DNA of 64,000 nt from Epinephelus fuscoguttatus (taxonomy: Eukaryota; Chordata; Actinopteri; Perciformes; Serranidae), in the NCBI RefSeq assembly GCF_011397635.1, contig NC_064775.1, positions 18,520,954 to 18,584,953 of the forward strand. Direction: 5' to 3'. Each line of letters begins with the position of its first letter. The first letter of the stretch is position 1. Positions 1 to 10,516 of this stretch are shown here, in pieces. A program made the position numbers and the translations under genes. The notes beneath the pieces were generated by a model that was not told the origin of the DNA, searched no databases, and saw only the letters and a program-made list of their open reading frames with translations.

Positions 1-499
1 GGAATACCAAGACCATGATACATTAATAAAAAACATTCCTGCCATTGTCTGTTGAAGTCCAGTGCGTGGGATTTACTGGCATCTAGCCAGTGTTTGATTT
101 GATGGTTTTGTCTCTTTCTGCCAATGGATGCCGCTATATTCTACATACTGGACCTCTAAATGTAGATTCATATAAATACATTCTTAAATATTCAATAAAC
201 TTCTCACCAGTGTGGGTTGCTGGGTGGGTGTAGAGGAATCATGAGTGTGTATCGAGACATCTGCCTGGTCTTGGTCAAACAGCATTCCCATGAGGAACTC
301 AACATGGGCCCCAAACATGTCTGTCTGAAAAAACTGTCTGCAAAACTCACGACCCAGAACTGACACAAAGCACAAATAAGTGATAGATATAGGATTTGCT
401 GGATCAGCAGGCTGCGGTGTACCCATGTATTCACAGATTTGTGTATGTATATATCCAGCATGACATTAATGGTTTTCACTGGCTGTCAAGGGTAAATGA
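1..499. other. No gene recognised; one uncharacterised 80-codon ORF
   Basis: The only notable reading frame runs on the minus strand at 184-426 (80 codons). It has a mixed, protein-like composition but matches no family I know, and no splice sites or conserved neighbours support it. It could be a fragment of an old mobile element or chance. Nothing else can be supported here. Confidence 0.4.
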
Positions 500-594
500 C
501 AACCCAATTATCAAAATAAATGTTGGCATTGTACATTTCTGCAAACCACAGATTTTCTTTTGAAATTTTTACATTTCATAGTGAATTTGAAATT

Positions 595-631
<37 letters not shown>

Positions 632-689
632 TTTCAATCTTCAATTTAATGTTGTGACAGTGCTGTAGTTACCGTGTGGTTGTCACAAA

Positions 690-1097
690 CAAGGCTAGAA
701 ATGTTCTGACATGTCATTAAAAAATACCTGGTTTTGTTGGCACAAACACAGCTGAAAATGTCCTGAACTGTCGTAAGAAAACGTGGATTTGGATTTGTCA
801 CAACAAACACAGTTGGAAATGTCTTGATGTGTTGTTGAAAAAATCTGGTTTCGTCACAACAAACATGGTTGGCAATCTGTTGTTTAAAAAAATACCTGGT
901 TTTGTTGCAACACAGCTAAAAATGTCCTGAACTCTCGTAAGAAAAGATGTGGATTTGTCACAACAAACACTGTTGGAAACGTCTTGATGTGTCGTTGAAA
1001 AAAAAATGGTTTTGTTGCAACATACACGGCTGGCAATGTGCTGTTAAAAAATACCTGGTTTTGTTGCAACAAGCACAGCTGAAAATGTCCCTAACTA

Positions 1098-1128
<31 letters not shown>

Positions 1129-1480
1129 CACAGCTAAAAAATGTCCTGAAAAAGATGTGGATTCATCACAACAAACGGAATGGAATGGAATGGAAATGTC
1201 TCAATGTGTCATTAAATAAAAACGGTTTTGTTACAATAAACACGGCCAGAAATGTCCCAGCCTGTTGTCAAAAAATACTGTTTTCTTGCAACAAACACAA
1301 CTAGAAATGTACCATTAAAAATGCCAAGTTTTATTGCCATAAACATGACTGGAAATGTCCCAATGTGTTGTTAAAAATATGGCCTTAAATTTCCTGATCT
1401 GTTGTTAAAAATGTCCAGGTTTATTGCAGCAAACACGGCTGGAAATGTCCTGACATGACGTAAAAAAATGCATGCTATTG
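690..1480. repeat. ~57-bp degenerate minisatellite inside R1 copy A
   Basis: About 14 diverged units share the core CTGGTTTTGTTGCAACAAAC followed by a CAGCTGAAAATGTCCTGAAC-like half and a TTGTTAAAAA-type spacer. A run of 28 A lies near 1101-1128, and a T run (599-628) lies just upstream. The units are the reverse complement of those at 43553-44040. Short ORFs across the array are periodic artefacts. Confidence 0.8.
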
Positions 1481-1555
1481 TTGTTTGTTGGTCTCAAACT
1501 GTTGTCTGCTGCTTGGCAGTCATCTCGTCTTGGTGCCGTGCCATCCATCATCCAC

Positions 1556-1890
1556 GGGAACTGCCCATTAGTTCGACAGCCCATTGGTTCGACATCCCAT
1601 TGTTCCGACCATATTAAACTCATTGTTCCGAAGTCCGTTCCGAAATCATCATGATGCCCTGTGGTTAAGGTCTGGTTAGGTTTAGGCACAAAAACCATTT
1701 GGTTAGGGTCAAGAAAAGATCATGGTGTGGGTTAAAATGAAAAATAAAGTGACAAACACATAAGCCGTGAGCCTGCTCTGCCTCAAGCTGGTCGCGGCAC
1801 ACCACGCCCACCGCGAGCCGTTCAGCACAGCGGACAGTCGGACTAATGGGATGTCGAACCAATGGGCTGTCGAACCAATGACATGGACCC
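1556..1890. mobile_element. MITE R3, copy 1
   Basis: This 335-bp element begins GGGAACTGCCCATT and ends ATGGACCC. Both ends carry short inverted motifs (ATTGGTTCGACA / TGTCGAACCAAT), repeated twice per end. Flanking 8-mers TCATCCAC (1548-1555) and TAATCCAC (1891-1898) look like a one-mismatch target-site duplication, as expected for a hAT-like element. A near-identical copy lies at 54157-54445. It has no coding capacity and is nested inside R1 copy A. Confidence 0.75.
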
Positions 1891-2034
1891 TAATCCACTC
1901 CTCCTCCTGTTGAGAAAATCAGCTCATATAAATGTAATCTGAATAATGTCACTCTAGAATGGTTGATATTATACATATGAGACATACAAGTGTAACATAT
2001 GTATGGTTTGCAAAAAAGTATAATGCCAACATTT

Positions 2035-2292
2035 TGTAACCGAGGGTTTACAGATGTCGCCTATACTGTGTAAAACTATAAAATAACAATACGGAGGCTG
2101 CAGTTTCACACGAGGACCACTTTATTCCGTCTTCCATTCCAACCGTAAACTCCACTGCTACCACACCGTGTAACAACACTTCCACTCTCTGTTAAGCCTT
2201 CAAAATAAGAGCTCAAGGCATGTACTGTGGTGACAGCTTATAACAGGAACTTAAAATCACTCTAAGAGGCAAGTCCATAAAAATAGGTTACA
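2035..2292 (-). repeat. 3' LTR of the gypsy element
   Basis: Direct repeat of 7279-7530. In element orientation it starts TGTAACCTATTTTTATGG. It is preceded by a purine tract and is therefore the downstream LTR. It carries three extra bases (AAC) near 2086 relative to its partner. Confidence 0.92.
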
Positions 2293-2294
2293 TA

Positions 2295-2304
2295 CCTCCC
2301 CTCC
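2295..2304 (-). other. Polypurine tract (plus-strand primer)
   Basis: On the element strand the sequence GGAGGGGAGG lies two bases before the 3' LTR, where LTR elements keep the purine-rich primer for second-strand synthesis. About 440 bp of non-coding sequence separate it from the end of the integrase frame. Confidence 0.7.
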
Positions 2305-2742
2305 TACAAAAAGAAACGTCCTCGTTTCAACACAATAACAGCATAAGTGCATAAAAAATACACAGGCTTGTTCAAAACATTCTCAACCTGTCCTCCTATA
2401 GCAGAAAAACATACCCTGGCACAAAAAAAGAGAAGTGCATATTAATCTGTGAACTTCAGAAGCAACCCAGCACCATAAAACAACATCTTAATAACAATAT
2501 CGAAATACATGTTACCCCTCACACAACTGCACAGTCTCAGTAAAGCATGCCACACTATCCCCCTTGTACACCAGAATATTCTGATACACCATAGCATTCA
2601 GACATACTATACACATATGGAAAAATGTGCCATCCCAGTAAGAAAACATGTTAAGTGACCTTGACAAACATTCAACAGAATTTCAACAGTAGTATTTCCT
2701 CATCTGTGCTGTTTATCTTTCTTTTTTTTTTTTGTGAAACAG

Positions 2743-4152
2743 CTAACCAAATGTGACAAAGTCCTTGAAACGAACTGGTTTTCTCACAGTCTTCCCAGAA
2801 CGAGAAACAGTCTGTAGTGGCTCACTGGTGCCTGTAATCCGAACAGTTCCTGTGTCAACAGAGGCCAGCGGTTCCTCAGCCACAAAGTCCCCCTCTGGCG
2901 ACCCCTCGTCCAGCAGCGAGGGAGCATGAAGAGGAGAAGCCGGCAGGCTATCTGAAAAACCAGCAACCATCGGTAGTGTGTATGGTTTCAGTCTATCATA
3001 ATGGACGACCTGCCCCTGTCCATCAAAGTCCAAAGGGCTGCCAATATGATAGGTGAGGCCAGGTTCCCCCTGAGAGCCCAACACCGACAGGACCCTGTAG
3101 GGCCCCCTCCAGTGAGGAGCAAGTTTCATATGGTCCTCTGTCGGATTATGCAGCCATACCAGATCCCCTACTGCATATGGCTGGTGACGGACGGTCCCAT
3201 CATAGTACAGCTTTTGCTTCTCGTGAGCGTTGGCGCCACCCTGCCTGGCACCAGCAAAAGCAGTCTCCAGCCTCTCTACCAGAGAGGCCACAAAGTCAGC
3301 ATGAGAAAGAGGTAAGTCTGAACGTACCAGCTGAGATGGCACCAACACATCCACTGGAACACGAGCCTCCCATCCATGAGTTAGATAGTACGGAGTGAAG
3401 TTGGTGCAGGCATGAACACATGTGTTATAGGCGAAAGCCACCTGTTTCAGATAATTGTCCCACTCACCACCACAGGCGAGCAACGACTTGGCCAGCTGGT
3501 CAATGAGGGTGCGATTAAAGCATTCAACCATGCCGTCCGACTTGGGATTATAAGGTGCAGTGCGTGTTTTCTTTATTCCCAGGAGCTGACACAGTCTCTG
3601 AACAATCTCAGCTTCAAACTGCCGGCCCTGATCACTGTGGACCACTTCAGGAACGCCATGCACCAGCACATAGTCTTCGAACAAACACTGTGCTACTGAC
3701 TGGGCTGTTTGGTTAGGGAGAGCATACAGATTCACAAACTTGGTAAAGTAGTCTTCCACTACTAACACATATCTGTTTCCCTTAGAAGTCACTGGCAGTT
3801 CAAGAATGTCAGTTGCCACTCTCTGGAATGGCCGAGTTGCATGGACGCTCCCCATTGGTGCACGATGCTTAGGCACCGGGGCCTTGCGGGTTTGACATGG
3901 GCAGCATGCAGCTGATCCAATGTAATGTCTGAATTGGCGTATAGCCCACACTACAGCCCACAGCTCTCTGTCAAATGTAGACCAGCGCCTTTCTGGGGAA
4001 GTGAGTGATTGGCTAGTGTATGCCACCACTCGCTCCAGTCCGTCCCTGTCCTGAGCCAACACAGCCCCAACTGCTTCCATGGAGGCATCTGTGTACACTT
4101 TAAAGGGGATGTTAAAGTCAGGCATGGTGACAACTGGAGCGGATGAAAGCAC
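2743..4152 (-). pseudogene. pol 3' part: RNase H remnant fused to integrase
   Basis: The 469-codon frame starts in RNase H: YTDAS at 19-23, a DRELWAVV block near 61-68. It breaks off at about residue 79, then resumes at the last cysteine pair of the integrase zinc finger (CCPCQTRK, 83-90). The rest of RNase H, the connector and the HH part of the HHCC finger are missing, so an internal deletion of roughly 200 or more codons is inferred from family architecture. The integrase core has D115, D174 and E210, giving the family's D,D-35-E spacing. A conserved Arg after the catalytic Glu reads Cys (ECFNRT). A GPY/F-type tail (HWRGPYRVL) follows. The frame overlaps the RT frame at 4118-4152, showing a one-base shift there. 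Confidence 0.88.
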
Positions 4153-4933
4153 CTCCTTTCAGGTACTCAAAGGCTGTGTCACACTCAATGGTCCATTTGA
4201 AAGGCGTGTCTTTGCAGGTAAGGCGGTGCAGAGGAGCTGCACGCTGGGCAAAGTCCTTAACAAAGCGTCTGTAGTAAGAGCAAAGGCCCACAAATGCTCT
4301 CACTTCGTTTGGATTCTGTGGTGTGGGCCAGGTTCTGACTTTGTCCGTGTTTCGAGGGTCAGGCTGTAAGCCGTGGCGAGAAACAACATGTCCCAGGAAC
4401 ACTACATGATCTTGAGCCAGGTGACACTTCCTAGGATTCAGCCTGAGGCCAGCTGCCTGAATCCTGGAGAAAACTTCACTCAGACTGGAGAGATGGTCCT
4501 CAAGGGTGGGGCTGTATATTAAAACGTCGTTGAGGTACACCATACAGACTTGCCATGGGAGCCCTCTGAGCACCAGCTCCATCATGCGCTGGAATGTTGC
4601 AGGTGAGTTAGTAAGGCCCATCGGCATAGACTGCCACTGGTAGAGGCCCCGGCCCGTTGTGAAGGCAGTTTTCTCCCTGTCTCCCTCAGCGACCTCGACC
4701 TGCCAATATCCATTAGAGAAGTCCAGCGTACTGAACCACAGGGAGCCCGCCAGTGCATCCAGGGTCTCGTCCACCCTGGGGAGAGGATGACAGTCTTTCA
4801 CGGTTATACTGTTCAGGCGACGATAATCAATGCAAAACCTCCACTCACCATTCTTCTTCTTTACAAGGACAACAGGCGAGGCCCAGGGGCTGCAGCTTTC
4901 CTCAATTACCCCGTCAGCCAATAGGGCGGCCAC
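4118..4933 (-). pseudogene. pol: gypsy reverse transcriptase with YLND active site
   Basis: The 271-codon frame covers the fingers and palm of a Ty3/gypsy RT: SPWASPVVLVKKKNGEWRFC at 16-34, first catalytic Asp71 in LDFSNGYWQ, and the QSMPMGLTNSPATFQ block. The catalytic box reads YLND (133-136) instead of YLDD because one codon is AAC instead of GAC, so one of three metal-binding aspartates is lost. The thumb and connection continue to FEYLK before a one-base frameshift near 4140 joins the RNase H frame. Upstream, the link to the protease frame is also out of phase. Confidence 0.92.
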
Positions 4934-4941
4934 CTGCCTGT

Positions 4942-5928
4942 CTATTTCCTCTCTCTTTTCTGATGATGATGATGAGGATGATCACCAGTCTTGATGTGAT
5001 GTTGGATAAGTGTGCATTTGCCAGTCACCCCTTCTGATGTGCTGAATATCTCCTGATGCTCTGCCAGCAGTGCAGCCAGTTGTACTTTCTGTTGCTGACT
5101 AGCGGGAGACTCCTCCAGTGACACAAAAGGCACATCACTGGATGAAATGGCAGAGACAGTCTCAGTTGGAACCCGTGGGAGTGACACAATCTCGGACTCA
5201 TCCACAGAGAAAAACTCCTCCAGGTGCACACCTTCTCTTAGTATAATGTCCTGATTTGTAGGATTCAACACACGGGCTGTGGTAACCCCGTTTTTCACAG
5301 ATGTCACTGTGTGAGCTATGACGCACTCACTTTTGCCTTTGAGGTTGGGTGATAAGTAGCCCACAAAGTCAGGAAGCTGGTCAACGGGCCCAGGTGGGGA
5401 CACACTCTCAGGCACTAGCATCTCGCTTAGGGGGGGCAGTGTCATGACAGTGGTGATGGAAACATTACAACACTCAGGAATCAGGTCTTTGCCACTCCGA
5501 AGTGGAAGTACAGTGTCCCATAGGTGCAGTTTGCCACGGGCATAATCCAAGAGGGCATGATTAGTGACAAGAAAGTCCAAGCCCAGCAGCACTGTTTGTG
5601 TGGACCCCCTAATGACGTGGAAAACCTGCTGCCGGGAGGTCTTCCCCAGACGCAGAGTGACTGTTATAGTGCCCAGTGTGTCAAGCATCTGTCCATTCAC
5701 TGCCCGTGCAGCAATAACGTCCGCCGTTAGGGGCCGCTTGTGCAGGGCTGGAACAGACATGCGGAGATTGTCACTGATAAACGACTCGGTTGCTCCTGAA
5801 TTAACCAATATGTTAATTTCAGTCCCTTCAATGCTTCCCCTCACGTATGAGGTTCGCTGTTCTGTCTTGTCCGGTGTCATGGCATTACTCGTGGAGGAGA
5901 TAAACCTTCCTCCCTCCAGAGGGCCCAT
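4942..5928 (-). pseudogene. pol: aspartic protease and linker, active site D to N
   Basis: The 328-codon frame has a retropepsin fold signature: ILVNSGATESFI at 40-51, then LLGLDFL about 70 residues later. The catalytic triplet reads NSG, not DSG (codon AAT, residue 43), which should abolish proteolysis. The frame can be read upstream of this Met, overlapping the end of gag in another phase, as in elements that shift frame between gag and pol. It ends in a CAT-rich stretch (minus-strand sequence of 4962-4985, His-rich when translated) that replaces the usual start of the RT region. Confidence 0.85.
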
Positions 5929-5963
5929 AGGCTCTGTAGCTGGTGTTTGGGCTGCAACATCAG

Positions 5964-7049
5964 CTACATCTCTTTTACCGACTGGTTTGCTGAGTCTTCT
6001 CTCCTGGGGGAGAGAAAATGCACACCTCGCCGTCTCTGTGTTTCCTCATTAGAGGGACTCCTAGCAGGTCTTGGACCCCGCCAACTTGGGGAGTTGGCTC
6101 GGTTGTTGTAGGGGGCCCAGTAGTCCTGTTTCTCCCTGGGACCTCCTTCTGCGCGCCGCTCGCGCCAGCCACGGTCAGGTGAACGCTCTCTCTGTTCACC
6201 CCATTGGCGAGACTGATAGCCCTGCTCCCCACAAGTATACTGACACTGACCTCCACGTACGGGCTGAGGGGCTCTCCATTCATCCTTCCAGCGGCTGGAT
6301 CGCAGTCGGTTGTTTTCCTCTGCCATTTGTCTCATTTCCATCCTCATTTCTCTCATATCTGCAGTAAGTCGGTCCATAGCTCTGTACAAGCCACCTCCAT
6401 CAGATATGGAGTGCACCATGGCCGCTGCACTGCTTTTAATGGGAGGCTGGCGTACCTGTGTGTTGACATAGTCCATCTTTAGGGCCTCTCTGGCCATCTC
6501 ACACCGGCCAGCGATGGTCAGGGTCTCATCCAAATCAGTAGCTCCCTGCTCGTGACATTTAGCTCTCAGAGCTGGGTCAAGTCCAGCCAGAAATCTGCGA
6601 AATTTCTCCTCTTTCTGAGCTATATCACCGTAGCCTGGGAATGCCTCTTGAACTAGCTCGCTTATTTCTGCTGCATATACTTCCAGACTCTCTCCGGGAG
6701 CACTGAGGCAGGCAGAGAGGTTTGCTCTGAAACAATCTAGAAAATGTCTTTGTCCAAAAGCCTCCTGCAATTTCTCTTTTACCTGAGCGTAATCCGCCTG
6801 AATGGCAGCGGGCAAGCTATCCCATAGAAGAAAAGCAGCCTTTGTCAGGCGCGTTGGTAAAATCCTCACCAGTTCATAGTCAAAGTCACCGCCAGTGCCT
6901 CCAACCAGCGCCTTCACCGCTACTTCGTATTGTCTGGCCCAGCAGGGGAAACTTTGTTTTTCTTCACCGGAAAATGGCGGAGGAAGTTCAATCCTCACGG
7001 TGCTGGCGAACGGCTTTTCTCCACGTCGCTCTCTGTAGTTATAGTCCAA
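5964..7049 (-). CDS. gag-like capsid/nucleocapsid ORF of the gypsy element
   Basis: The 361-codon open frame is the first in the element, starting about 230 bp after the 5' LTR. Residues 20-200 look like a retrotransposon capsid (PPPFSGEEKQSFPCWARQYE near 23-42, then helical blocks). Residues 224-250 are Met/Glu/Arg-rich and probably coiled coil. The nucleocapsid finger is degenerate: around C269-C273 the expected His is Tyr278 and the last Cys is Trp283, so zinc binding is probably lost. The C-terminus is basic and Arg/Pro-rich. The frame stops at TAG at 5964; protease lies in another phase. Confidence 0.82.
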   Translation of the reverse strand: MDYNYRERRGEKPFASTVRIELPPPFSGEEKQSFPCWARQYEVAVKALVGGTGGDFDYELVRILPTRLTKAAFLLWDSLPAAIQADYAQVKEKLQEAFGQRHFLDCFRANLSACLSAPGESLEVYAAEISELVQEAFPGYGDIAQKEEKFRRFLAGLDPALRAKCHEQGATDLDETLTIAGRCEMAREALKMDYVNTQVRQPPIKSSAAAMVHSISDGGGLYRAMDRLTADMREMRMEMRQMAEENNRLRSSRWKDEWRAPQPVRGGQCQYTCGEQGYQSRQWGEQRERSPDRGWRERRAEGGPREKQDYWAPYNNRANSPSWRGPRPARSPSNEETQRRRGVHFLSPRREDSANQSVKEM

Positions 7050-7260
7050 CGGATCCTTGTATTTCTACATGTTGCCCCTAAATTATCTCAGAAGACAGCA
7101 GCAAGATGAATGAAGTCTTCGTGCACACACCGCGCCGACTTTCCGACACGACGAAACTCCGCCGTTGCTAGCTGAGGCTAACTGAAAAGCTAACTGACTC
7201 TCCGAACTTTTCTTTTCGGTAATTTAGACGTCTTTCTTTTGTGGGACGTTGGCACAAGCA

Positions 7261-7278
7261 TCCCACCGCTGCCACCAA
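7261..7278 (-). other. Candidate primer binding site
   Basis: Immediately inside the 5' LTR the element strand reads TTGGTGGCAGCGGTGGGA. A TGG start next to the LTR is what a tRNA 3' CCA end would pair with. I cannot identify the tRNA without a comparison. Confidence 0.5.
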
Positions 7279-7530
7279 TGTAAGGGGTTTACAGATGTCG
7301 CCTATACTGTGTAAAACTATAAAATAATACGGAGGCTGCAGTTTCACACGAGGACCACTTTATTCCGTCTTCCATTCCAACTGTAAACTCCACTGTTACC
7401 ACACCGTGTAACAACACTTCCGCTCTCTGTTAAGCCTTCAAAATAAGAGCTCAAGGCATGTACTGTGGTGACAGCTTATAACAGGAACTTAAAATCACTC
7501 TAAGAGGCAAGTCCATAAAAATAGGTTACA
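7279..7530 (-). repeat. 5' LTR of the gypsy element
   Basis: Partner of 2035-2292 and close to identical. In element orientation it ends CCCCTTACA, followed by the candidate primer site. An AATAAA-type or TATA signal cannot be assigned with confidence. Confidence 0.92.
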
Positions 7531-7553
7531 ATTTTATTCTGGTGACTGGGCTG

Positions 7554-9945
7554 TGAGTGACGCCCCTTCCAAAGTAGAAGGTGGAAAATGCTGCAACAAG
7601 CTTCACTTTGAGCACTTAAGGGTGAGCTCAAACATTTTCCCCAAACCAGTGGGCCCAGACTTTGGCCTGACTGCAAACCACATGAACAGACAATGACTCA
7701 GCGGCTTTTCAAGCTGTGAGCAAGCTCCCTATTTTTTTAGGTCCACCTAAAACTGATTAATTTACTTCCCATCATCGTACACCGGGGGTTTCCAGTCCTC
7801 ACATATTTGGCCCTTGTTCCAAGGGCAGCAGAGGAATGAAATGCAAACCAAAGCATTTGGCTCAAACTTACAGCCAAATAAATAAAACATTTGAGAGGGA
7901 GGCTCTCCTAAAGCTGCAGTGTTCTCTCGTATACATGCAGTAATCTTGACGGACAGAGATTACCTTCACGTCCAAGGCCGATGAAGAGTGCTCAGAGTCA
8001 GATGACAACATAGTTGACATAATATGGATGAGATCGAGGAAAGCACTATAATTCTGTGCATATGCCGTGGAAAATATACATGTCACTGTTTTATCTTCAG
8101 TATAGATTTTATCAGACCATGAATGCCCCATTTTTCCAGAGTTAAACAAACTGATTTAAACATTAGATACTTTTATCTGTTATAGATTATCAGCAAACAC
8201 GCACTGTTCTGATGACATGCCCATATCCTGAAGTTATATTAATGTCATACATTACAGGAAATGTTTCTAGCTTCCAGAGTATTTAAACCATGCAGCCCCA
8301 TTAATTTCATTGGAATATCATCTTTTCCATCATTGTTGACAGCCGGCATTCACAAATGATGTATGCAGTCTTAAAGTCTAAGTACTTTCTTTCTTTAAAA
8401 AGGATTAATACATAAAGTGACACATTTTTCCGCTACTTTTATTCTAAGTGCAGTGTACTCCAGTCAAATTTATTTATATAGGGCTTTTGGCAGGCAGGTA
8501 TGCTCAGGTATATGTGCATGTGCATTTTTGTGATGATATATGAGCATCATGCAGCAGCCAGGCAGTGTGTAGGAGCTGGTGATTGACAAACTGCAGAGAA
8601 GGAGAAAATGTAAACATTTATGGATCATATTTGTCATTTCTCATAATGTAATTACTCTAATCCTGTTTTAGCTAACCAGCTACTCTCCTGCCCAGAAACA
8701 CAGGGACATGTGGCCATGAAACTGTGCACAATAGCTCCATTGATGGAGACCTTTGAAATACGTGAATGAAGTGAGCGGGTGCTTTCTTGATATGAAGCCT
8801 TTGGGGACAAAACAGTGCTCTGAGTTGCATTATGGGAAGTGTAGGATGCCGGATTTCTGGAGCTTGGCCCATACTAGGGTATATATCCAAGATATCCCAG
8901 TCTCTGCAGCTTAGATTTTCCTTAAATCTGTCTTTGGCAAAGTTTATGGATGTTGCTAAATCTCTTTAACAGAAACAGTGACTTTATCTCCTTTACAGTT
9001 CTGCACCTGTTTTGTTGTTGTACAATGTGTTCTTATTTTTATTTCCACTCTGTCACATACCTGACACTGGAGTGAGCTACTCTGGTTTATTCTGAGTGAA
9101 GAAAAAGTACATAAAAACTTTTTGTGTGGAACACAAAGGACATAAATGTGTGTTTTCCTCCACTAGTACCAGAAGCACTTTCTTAACAGGATGAGTGGCT
9201 AATATGTATAGATACAGTAGGTATGTATAAATGCCCATATGTCCACGTTTTAATATAAGGTAAGTGTAGTCTTTGTGTCTTTGGGGCTGCAACATGGGAA
9301 TTGTAGAAAGTCGTTGTTAGACTGCCACTGTTAGACAAGGAATAAAAGTTTATGGACACCAGAAAAAACAATTTACATCCCAAACCAATCATATCTAGCA
9401 AAGTAATGGTATATTAAATTACACTGCAATCAGTGGCACCCAAGGGTGGGTTCTCAATCTCAACCCAAGCCTTATGGGTCTTGAAAAGCCTGACGGGTCG
9501 GACTAGGTTCGGGCTGAAAATGTGCGCTGATTGTCCCTGCCAGGTAGAGCTTAGGCTATTGAAGAAAAAATAAAATTTTAGATAAATGAAGAACAGTAAA
9601 AAGTGAGCAATCTGCGCTTAAATTAATTATTAATTATTGAAAATGTAAATCTTGGTCGGACTCAGGCTCAGTGTTATATGTGATGATCTTGGACGGGCGG
9701 GTTCGAGCTTCAACTAACAAAGGTTGGTTCTATTTGGGTTGTAATTTTTTCGTCCCACTACCAGGTCTACTACAACTGACAACAGCAGGCAGTGAGCCTA
9801 TAGAGCCCTATAGAGGAAAAGTCAGCTAGCCTGTTTGAAAGACAATGAATTGTCTAACATGTATACAGATACATAACACATTAAAACAGGATTGTTGTGG
9901 AACTAAAAAAATGTTGACTGTACCGATAACCTATGCATATCAGAC
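7554..9945. other. Intergenic; no gene recognised
   Basis: ORFs here are short and lack protein-like features. A short AT-rich motif typical of fish repeats (TTTATTTATATAG) lies near 8470. The stretch 9430-9760 contains repeated GGGTCGG / GGTTCGGGCT motifs and is probably an old dispersed repeat. Nothing functional can be supported. Confidence 0.5.
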
Positions 9946-10163
9946 AATTGACCTTTTGCTAAGCCCCGCCAACCTTAATGATGGTCCAACAAGCTGTCGG
10001 AGTAAGCATGGAGCCTACACTGTAACTAACTAAACTCCCTGAAGAAATATTATCATATTTTTGGAAAAATAAAACAGTGATTCCAGAGAGAAGCAGACAG
10101 AGGGGTCTACAGTCTGTGTTTGAAGGATATATCCAGGATCGCCACAGAAGACAATGAATATAA

Positions 10164-10351
10164 AGGGAAACTTTGTTGATATTGAACCAGCTGTGTGGCA
10201 TCACAGTGTGTGCAGATGAACAGTGTTTGGCTTCTTCCCCGTGCCACTACCAGCACCCCGACGGGCAGGGATCTCTGGAGGAAGTCAAATAACATTCATC
10301 TGCACACAATGTGATGACACACAGCTGATTGAGTATCAGCAAAGTTTCCCT
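10164..10351. repeat. Inverted repeat, ~71-bp arms
   Basis: Arms near 10164-10235 and 10281-10351 are inverse copies at about 85-90% identity by eye (AGGGAAACTTTGTTGATATT against the inverse of the right arm), separated by about 45 bp. Confidence 0.75.
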
Positions 10352-10516
10352 GCTTCCCTTCACTGGTTCCTGTACAGCAGGGTCGGCCTTTGTTTCACTG
10401 TTATAATCATTAAAAAGCAGCATGTGTATACATTCAGTAGGCTATATCTTTAGTAGCTACCTAGCTAACCCTACACTTTTCAGGGTTTGATTTTGGTTTT
10501 GGAACAGGGAAGAAAC

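Larger units (their letters stand above)
2035..7530 (-). mobile_element. Ty3/gypsy LTR retrotransposon, full length but degenerate
   Basis: Two ~255-bp LTRs (2035-2292 and 7279-7530) starting TG and ending CA flank about 5 kb of internal sequence. They differ by one 3-bp indel and a few substitutions. A 4-bp ATTT at 2031-2034 and 7531-7534 is the likely target-site duplication. Gene order on the minus strand is gag, protease, RT, RNase H, integrase, which defines Ty3/gypsy; there is no envelope-like ORF. The reading frames are broken and key residues are lost, so the copy cannot be autonomous. It inserted into the right terminus of R1 copy A. Confidence 0.95.
500..7553. mobile_element. TIR element R1, copy A, with internal minisatellite and two nested insertions
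   Basis: The left end near 500-545 (motif TGTTGGCATTGTACATTTCT) is the inverse of the right end near 2000-2034 plus 7531-7553 (motif GTATAATGCCAACATTT, then GGTGACTGGGCTG). The right end is split by the LTR retrotransposon at 2035-7530. Without that and the MITE at 1556-1890, the element is about 1.2 kb. It encodes no recognisable protein and is filled by a ~57-bp tandem repeat. The same termini and internal motif (about CCAAGCAGCAGAC) recur at 19409-19610, 19767-20500 and 43375-44175, so this is a dispersed family. The class is unknown; a non-autonomous DNA transposon is inferred from the terminal inverted repeats. Confidence 0.6.

Noticed and set aside
4942-4990. Poly-histidine tail on the protease frame
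   Set aside because: It is a frameshifted reading of a CAT/ATC trinucleotide run, not a functional motif.
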